Below are positions 60,233 to 64,000 of a stretch of 64,000 nucleotides of DNA, piece after piece. The notes under the pieces are model-generated. The model did not search any database, was not told where the DNA came from, and saw only the letters and a list, made by a program, of their open reading frames with translations. The position numbers and the translations under genes were made by a program. The stretch spans positions 15,546-79,545 of the forward strand of contig CABRLN010000007.1 of assembly GCA_902471875.1 (NCBI GenBank), written 5' to 3'. This DNA comes from an uncultured Clostridium sp. GTDB taxonomy: Bacteria; Bacillota; Clostridia; Oscillospirales; Acutalibacteraceae. The first letter of the stretch is position 1. Each line of letters begins with the position of its first letter.

Positions 60233-63200
60233 ATGGCAAGAAAAATGAAAACTATGGATGGTAACAATGCGGCAGCTCATGTTGCATATGCATTTACAGA
60301 TGTCGCTGCTATCTATCCTATTACACCTTCATCAGTTATGGCTGACGAGGTTGACAAATATGCTACAGCAGGCAGAAAGAACCTGTTTGGCAGAGAAGTA
60401 CAAGTTACAGAAATGCAGTCAGAAGGCGGTGCGGCAGGTGCTGTACACGGTTCACTGTCAGCAGGTGCATTAACAACAACATTTACAGCATCTCAAGGCT
60501 TGCTGCTAATGATTCCTAATATGTACAAAATGGCCGGTGAGTTACTTCCAAGTGTAATTCACGTTTCTGCTCGTGCATTAACATCTCATGCACTTTCAAT
60601 TTTTGGTGACCATTCAGACATTTATGCCTGTCGTCAAACAGGTTATGCAATGCTGTGCTCTACAAACCCACAGGAATGTATGGACCTTGCTGCTGTTGCT
60701 CACCTGTCTGCAATTAAGGGCAGAGTTCCGTTTATGCATTTCTTTGACGGTTTCCGTACATCACACGAAATTCAAAAGGTTGCAACATGGGACTATGAAG
60801 ATCTTAGTGATATGCTTGACTGGGACGCAGTTGACGCTTACAGAAGAAGAAGTCTTAACCCTGAGCACCCTGTAACAAGAGGTACTGCCCAGAATGACGA
60901 TATTTTCTTCCAGGCAAGAGAGGCTTGTAATGTATATTACGACGCTGTGCCTGAAATTGTTGTTGAGTATATGAACAAAGTAAATGAAAAGCTTGGCACA
61001 GACTATAAACCATTTAATTATTATGGTGCTGAAGACGCAGAAAATATTATTGTTGCAATGGGTTCTGTTAATGACTGTACAGAAGAAGTTATTGACTATC
61101 TAAATGCAAATGGTGAAAAGGTTGGTTTGCTTAAGGTAAGACTATACAGACCATTTGTTGCTGATTATATGCTAAGCCAGCTTCCTGATACAGTTAAAAA
61201 TATTACGGTACTCGACAGGACAAAAGAGCCTGGTTCTATTGGTGAACCTCTTTATCTTGATGTTCTTGCAGCTATTAACGGCTCAAAATTTTCAGGTGTT
61301 AACGTATATACAGGTCGTTATGGTTTATCGTCTAAGGACACAACACCTGGCGACATTATTGCAGTTTACCGTAATATGGAATCTGCTGAACCTAAAAAGA
61401 GATTTACAATAGGTATTATTGACGACGTTACAAACCTGTCACTTCCTGTTGTTGAAAATCCTGACACAACTCCTGCAGGCACAAGCTCTTGTAAATTCTG
61501 GGGCTTAGGTGCTGACGGTACAGTTGGTGCTAACAAAAACTCAATTAAAATTATTGGTGACCACACTGATATGTACGCACAGGGTTACTTTGCATATGAC
61601 TCAAAGAAATCAGGTGGCTTAACAGTTTCTCACCTACGTTTTGGTGACAAACCAATTAAATCTACATACTACATCAGTAAAGCTGACTTTGTAGCATGTC
61701 ACAACCCTTCATATGTTAATAAATATGATATGGTTGACGACCTGAAGGAAGGCGGAAGCTTTTTGCTTAACTGCCCTTGGTCAGGCGAAGAGCTGGAAGA
61801 AAAACTTCCTGCAAAAATGAAGAGAATTATTGCACAAAAGAAAGTAAATTTCTATACAATAGATGGTATTAAAATTGGTAAAGAGATTGGCCTTGGTGGT
61901 CGTATTAACACAATTTTGCAGTCTGCATTCTTTACTATTGCTAACATAATTCCTAAAGAAGATGCAATTAAATATATGAAGGACGCTGCAACAAAGTCCT
62001 ACAGTAAAAAGGGTCAGGCTATTGTTGATATGAACCACGCTGCTATTGAACGTGGTGCAACAGACTTTGTAAAGGTAGATGTACCTGCAAGCTGGGCTGA
62101 CGCTGAAGGCGAGCTTGAAAAGGTTGTGTCAACAAATGGTAAGCCTGAGGTTCTTGAGTATGTAAATTCAATTTTACATCCGGTAAATGCTTACAAGGGT
62201 AATCAATTGCCTGTATCAGCATTTGCAAATCATATTGACGGTACTGCACCACAAGGTTCAGCTGCTTACGAAAAAAGAGGAATTGCAGTAGATGTTCCTT
62301 CTTGGAATCCTGAAAACTGTATTCAATGTAACTTCTGTTCTTATGTTTGTCCGCATGCTGTTATTCGTCCTGTAGCTATGACAGCTGACGAGGCTGCCGC
62401 TGCTCCTGCTGCTACTAAGAAAACAGGTATGATGGCTATGCCTGAGCTTACATTTACAATGACAGTTTCTACACTTGACTGTACAGGCTGCGGTTCTTGT
62501 GCACAGGTATGTCCTGGTAAAAAAGGCAACAAGGCTCTTACAATGAAGCCAGCCGACGGTGAAATGGAGCAACAAGAAGTATTTGATTACGGCTTTAGTC
62601 TGCCTTCAAAGCCAGAGGTTGCAGCTAAATTTAAAGAAACTACAGTTAAAGGCAGCCAGTTTAAGCAGCCATTGCTTGAATTCTCAGGTGCTTGTGCAGG
62701 TTGTGGCGAAACACCATATGCTAAGCTTGCTACACAGCTGTTTGGTGACAGAATGTTTATTGCTAACGCAACAGGCTGTTCATCAATTTGGGGTGCATCT
62801 GCTCCTGCTACACCTTACACAGTAAACAAAGAAGGCAAAGGTCCTGCATGGCACAATTCTCTATTTGAGGATAATGCAGAATTTGGTTACGGTATGGTTC
62901 TTGGTCAGAATGCAATTCGTGACAGACTGGCAAGTTATGTAAAAGAAATTTCTGAAAAGGTTGAAAAGGAAGATGTAAAGACTGCTTGTGAACAATACTT
63001 AGCAACTATTACAAATTCCGGTGAAAATAAAATTGCTGCTCAAGCTCTTATTGAAAAGCTTGAAGAAATCAGCACTTGTGACTGTGAAGCAGGTCAGCTT
63101 GCAAAGAAAACACTTGCTGATAAAGACCAGTTGGCTAAAAAGTCAATGTGGATCTTTGGTGGTGACGGCTGGGCTTATGACATTGGTTTTGGCGGTTTAG

Positions 63201-63805
63201 ACCATGTAATTGCTTCAGGTAAGGACGTAAACATTCTTGTATTTGATACAGAGGTTTACTCTAACACAGGAGGTCAGGCATCAAAGTCAACTCCAAGCGG
63301 TTCTATTGCACAGTTTGCAGCTGCAGGTAAGGCTACAAATAAAAAGGACCTTGCCGCTATTGCAATGACATATGGCAATGTATATGTTGCACAGGTATCA
63401 ATGGGTGCTGACTACAACCAGTGCATTAAAGCCTTTGTTGAAGCTGAAAGCTATCCTGGTCCATCAATTATCATCTGCTATGCACCATGTATTAATCATG
63501 GTATTAAGGGTGGTATGACAATAGCACAAAGCGAAGAGAAAAAAGCAGTTCAGTCAGGCTACTGGCATATTTATCGTTATGACCCTCGTTTAGTTGAACA
63601 GGGTAAGAACCCGCTTATTATTGACTCTAAGGCTCCTACAATGAGTTACCGTGACTTTATTATGGGCGAGGTTCGTTATAATGCACTTTCACGTGCAAAT
63701 CCTGAAAGAGCTGATGTGCTGTTTAACAGAGCTGAGCAACAAGCAGCTAAAAAGATGGCACACCTACAATTCTTAGCATCTCAGTCATTTGAAGATAATA
63801 AGTAA
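60233..63805 (+). CDS. nifJ: Pyruvate:ferredoxin (flavodoxin) oxidoreductase
   Basis: Oxidises pyruvate to acetyl-CoA and CO2 and reduces ferredoxin; central to anaerobic fermentation. 1190 residues, single-chain form. Domain I has AYAFTDVAAIYPITPSSVMAD; a two-cluster ferredoxin domain has CIQCNFCSYVCPHAV (near residue 695) and CTGCGSCAQVCPG (near 750); the proximal cluster starts at CAGCGETPYAKL (near 820); the TPP site is FGGDGWAYDIGFGG with VYSNTGGQASKSTP. Strong AGGAGG before the ATG and a strong terminator after. Highly expressed by codon use. The promoter carries a leader palindrome. Confidence 0.98.
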   Translation: MARKMKTMDGNNAAAHVAYAFTDVAAIYPITPSSVMADEVDKYATAGRKNLFGREVQVTEMQSEGGAAGAVHGSLSAGALTTTFTASQGLLLMIPNMYKMAGELLPSVIHVSARALTSHALSIFGDHSDIYACRQTGYAMLCSTNPQECMDLAAVAHLSAIKGRVPFMHFFDGFRTSHEIQKVATWDYEDLSDMLDWDAVDAYRRRSLNPEHPVTRGTAQNDDIFFQAREACNVYYDAVPEIVVEYMNKVNEKLGTDYKPFNYYGAEDAENIIVAMGSVNDCTEEVIDYLNANGEKVGLLKVRLYRPFVADYMLSQLPDTVKNITVLDRTKEPGSIGEPLYLDVLAAINGSKFSGVNVYTGRYGLSSKDTTPGDIIAVYRNMESAEPKKRFTIGIIDDVTNLSLPVVENPDTTPAGTSSCKFWGLGADGTVGANKNSIKIIGDHTDMYAQGYFAYDSKKSGGLTVSHLRFGDKPIKSTYYISKADFVACHNPSYVNKYDMVDDLKEGGSFLLNCPWSGEELEEKLPAKMKRIIAQKKVNFYTIDGIKIGKEIGLGGRINTILQSAFFTIANIIPKEDAIKYMKDAATKSYSKKGQAIVDMNHAAIERGATDFVKVDVPASWADAEGELEKVVSTNGKPEVLEYVNSILHPVNAYKGNQLPVSAFANHIDGTAPQGSAAYEKRGIAVDVPSWNPENCIQCNFCSYVCPHAVIRPVAMTADEAAAAPAATKKTGMMAMPELTFTMTVSTLDCTGCGSCAQVCPGKKGNKALTMKPADGEMEQQEVFDYGFSLPSKPEVAAKFKETTVKGSQFKQPLLEFSGACAGCGETPYAKLATQLFGDRMFIANATGCSSIWGASAPATPYTVNKEGKGPAWHNSLFEDNAEFGYGMVLGQNAIRDRLASYVKEISEKVEKEDVKTACEQYLATITNSGENKIAAQALIEKLEEISTCDCEAGQLAKKTLADKDQLAKKSMWIFGGDGWAYDIGFGGLDHVIASGKDVNILVFDTEVYSNTGGQASKSTPSGSIAQFAAAGKATNKKDLAAIAMTYGNVYVAQVSMGADYNQCIKAFVEAESYPGPSIIICYAPCINHGIKGGMTIAQSEEKKAVQSGYWHIYRYDPRLVEQGKNPLIIDSKAPTMSYRDFIMGEVRYNALSRANPERADVLFNRAEQQAAKKMAHLQFLASQSFEDNK

Positions 63806-63823
63806 TTCCTTATAAATTAGCTT

Positions 63824-63866
63824 TACAGGGCAGGTACTCAAAAAGTACCTGCCCTGTAGCTTTTTT
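63824..63866 (+). terminator. nifJ terminator
   Basis: Perfect 15-bp stem TACAGGGCAGGTACT / AGTACCTGCCCTGTA (63824-63838, 63844-63858) with TTTTTT. Confidence 0.95.
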
Positions 63867-63917
63867 GTAGTAAATTATACTATCATATTTAACAAAAGAA
63901 TCATAACTTTCTTATAG

Positions 63918-64000
63918 AAATACCGTCAAAGACGGTATTTCAAGTATAAAAGATTCGTTAAGGGCGTTGCCCTTAAAACCCACAAGGGTTTCACCCTTGA
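63918..64000. repeat. Hairpin-rich intergenic element, cut by the window end
   Basis: Three successive hairpins: AAATACCGTC-AAA-GACGGTATTT (63918-63940), TTAAGGGC-GTT-GCCCTTAA (63958-63976) and CAAGGG-TTTCA-CCCTTG (63983-63999). The last two have the look of short dispersed palindromic repeats often seen behind genes in Ruminococcaceae-type genomes; this is from memory and no second copy was seen in the window. Confidence 0.5.

Overview
The window is a contiguous stretch of chromosome from a low-GC, spore-forming, anaerobic Firmicute. It is most likely a Clostridia member of the Oscillospiraceae/Ruminococcaceae type. The reasons are AT-rich coding, strong AGGAGG-type ribosome binding sites, TTGACA/TATAAT promoters, a SpoVAE sporulation gene, pyruvate:ferredoxin oxidoreductase, LuxS, MecA, and Clostridia-type families (DUF6062, C_GCAxxG, BspA-like LRR). 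No phage, transposase, CRISPR array or rRNA was seen. The species cannot be named from the sequence alone.

Layout. 0-3.2 kb: the 3' part of a P-type-ATPase-like membrane protein that has lost its catalytic motifs, then rpe, facing a MecA-like adaptor. 3.5-8.5 kb: an amidohydrolase, a GH13 alpha-glucosidase/amylase, a PAP2 phosphatase with a DUF6062 protein, and an 8-oxoguanine glycosylase. 8.6-16.3 kb (minus): murF-ddl for peptidoglycan precursors, a membrane-anchored GH3 (NagZ-type) hexosaminidase, and rpsO-pnp. 16.4-24.3 kb (minus): a very AT-rich surface-polysaccharide locus (two GT4, three GT2, a polysaccharide pyruvyl transferase, an FrhB-type Fe-S protein), interrupted by a plus-strand CAU-anticodon tRNA. 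24.6-30 kb: a membrane-anchored XRE regulator, YjbQ, a MIF-like tautomerase, fba, a C39-type peptidase and a methyltransferase. 30.2-35.3 kb (minus): pgk, a repeat-bearing unknown gene, tpiA, pyrE and gpmI. 35.4-38 kb: trmL, a small protein, a GNAT and mnmA. 38.2-47 kb (minus): a nearly complete arginine cluster argG-argH-argC-GNAT-argB-GNAT-argD-LRR lipoprotein-argF, controlled at argG by two ArgR/AhrC-like boxes. 47.3-53.7 kb: flavin reductase plus SDR (probable EF-P 5-aminopentanone reductase), DUF1275, luxS, EamA transporter, recQ and a small unknown. 53.9-57.5 kb (minus): a pantothenate operon panG-panB-panC-panD plus a methyltransferase. 57.9-64 kb: a lone spoVAE, a C_GCAxxG protein, a CorC-like CBS protein and nifJ, ending in the start of a hairpin-rich intergenic element.

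How the genes work together. Sugar released by the GH13 enzyme could feed glycolysis (fba, tpiA, pgk, gpmI are here; gapA, eno and pyk are not) and pyruvate oxidation by NifJ. Arginine and pantothenate are made de novo; neither argJ nor any recognisable argA/argE lies in the arginine cluster, where two GNAT genes sit instead. Cell-surface functions (murF, ddl, GH3, PAP2, glycosyltransferases, LRR lipoprotein, C39 peptidase) form a second theme.

The strongest points for follow-up are the catalytically degenerate P-type ATPase, the argJ-less cluster with two GNATs and its ARG-box pair, the decayed tandem copies of the luxS 5' region, the 42-bp in-frame minisatellite, several palindromic operators exactly at promoters (pgk, corC, nifJ leader, XRE gene), and a nested inverted repeat at 35.95-36.15 kb. 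No single locus is clearly a new defence or mobile system.
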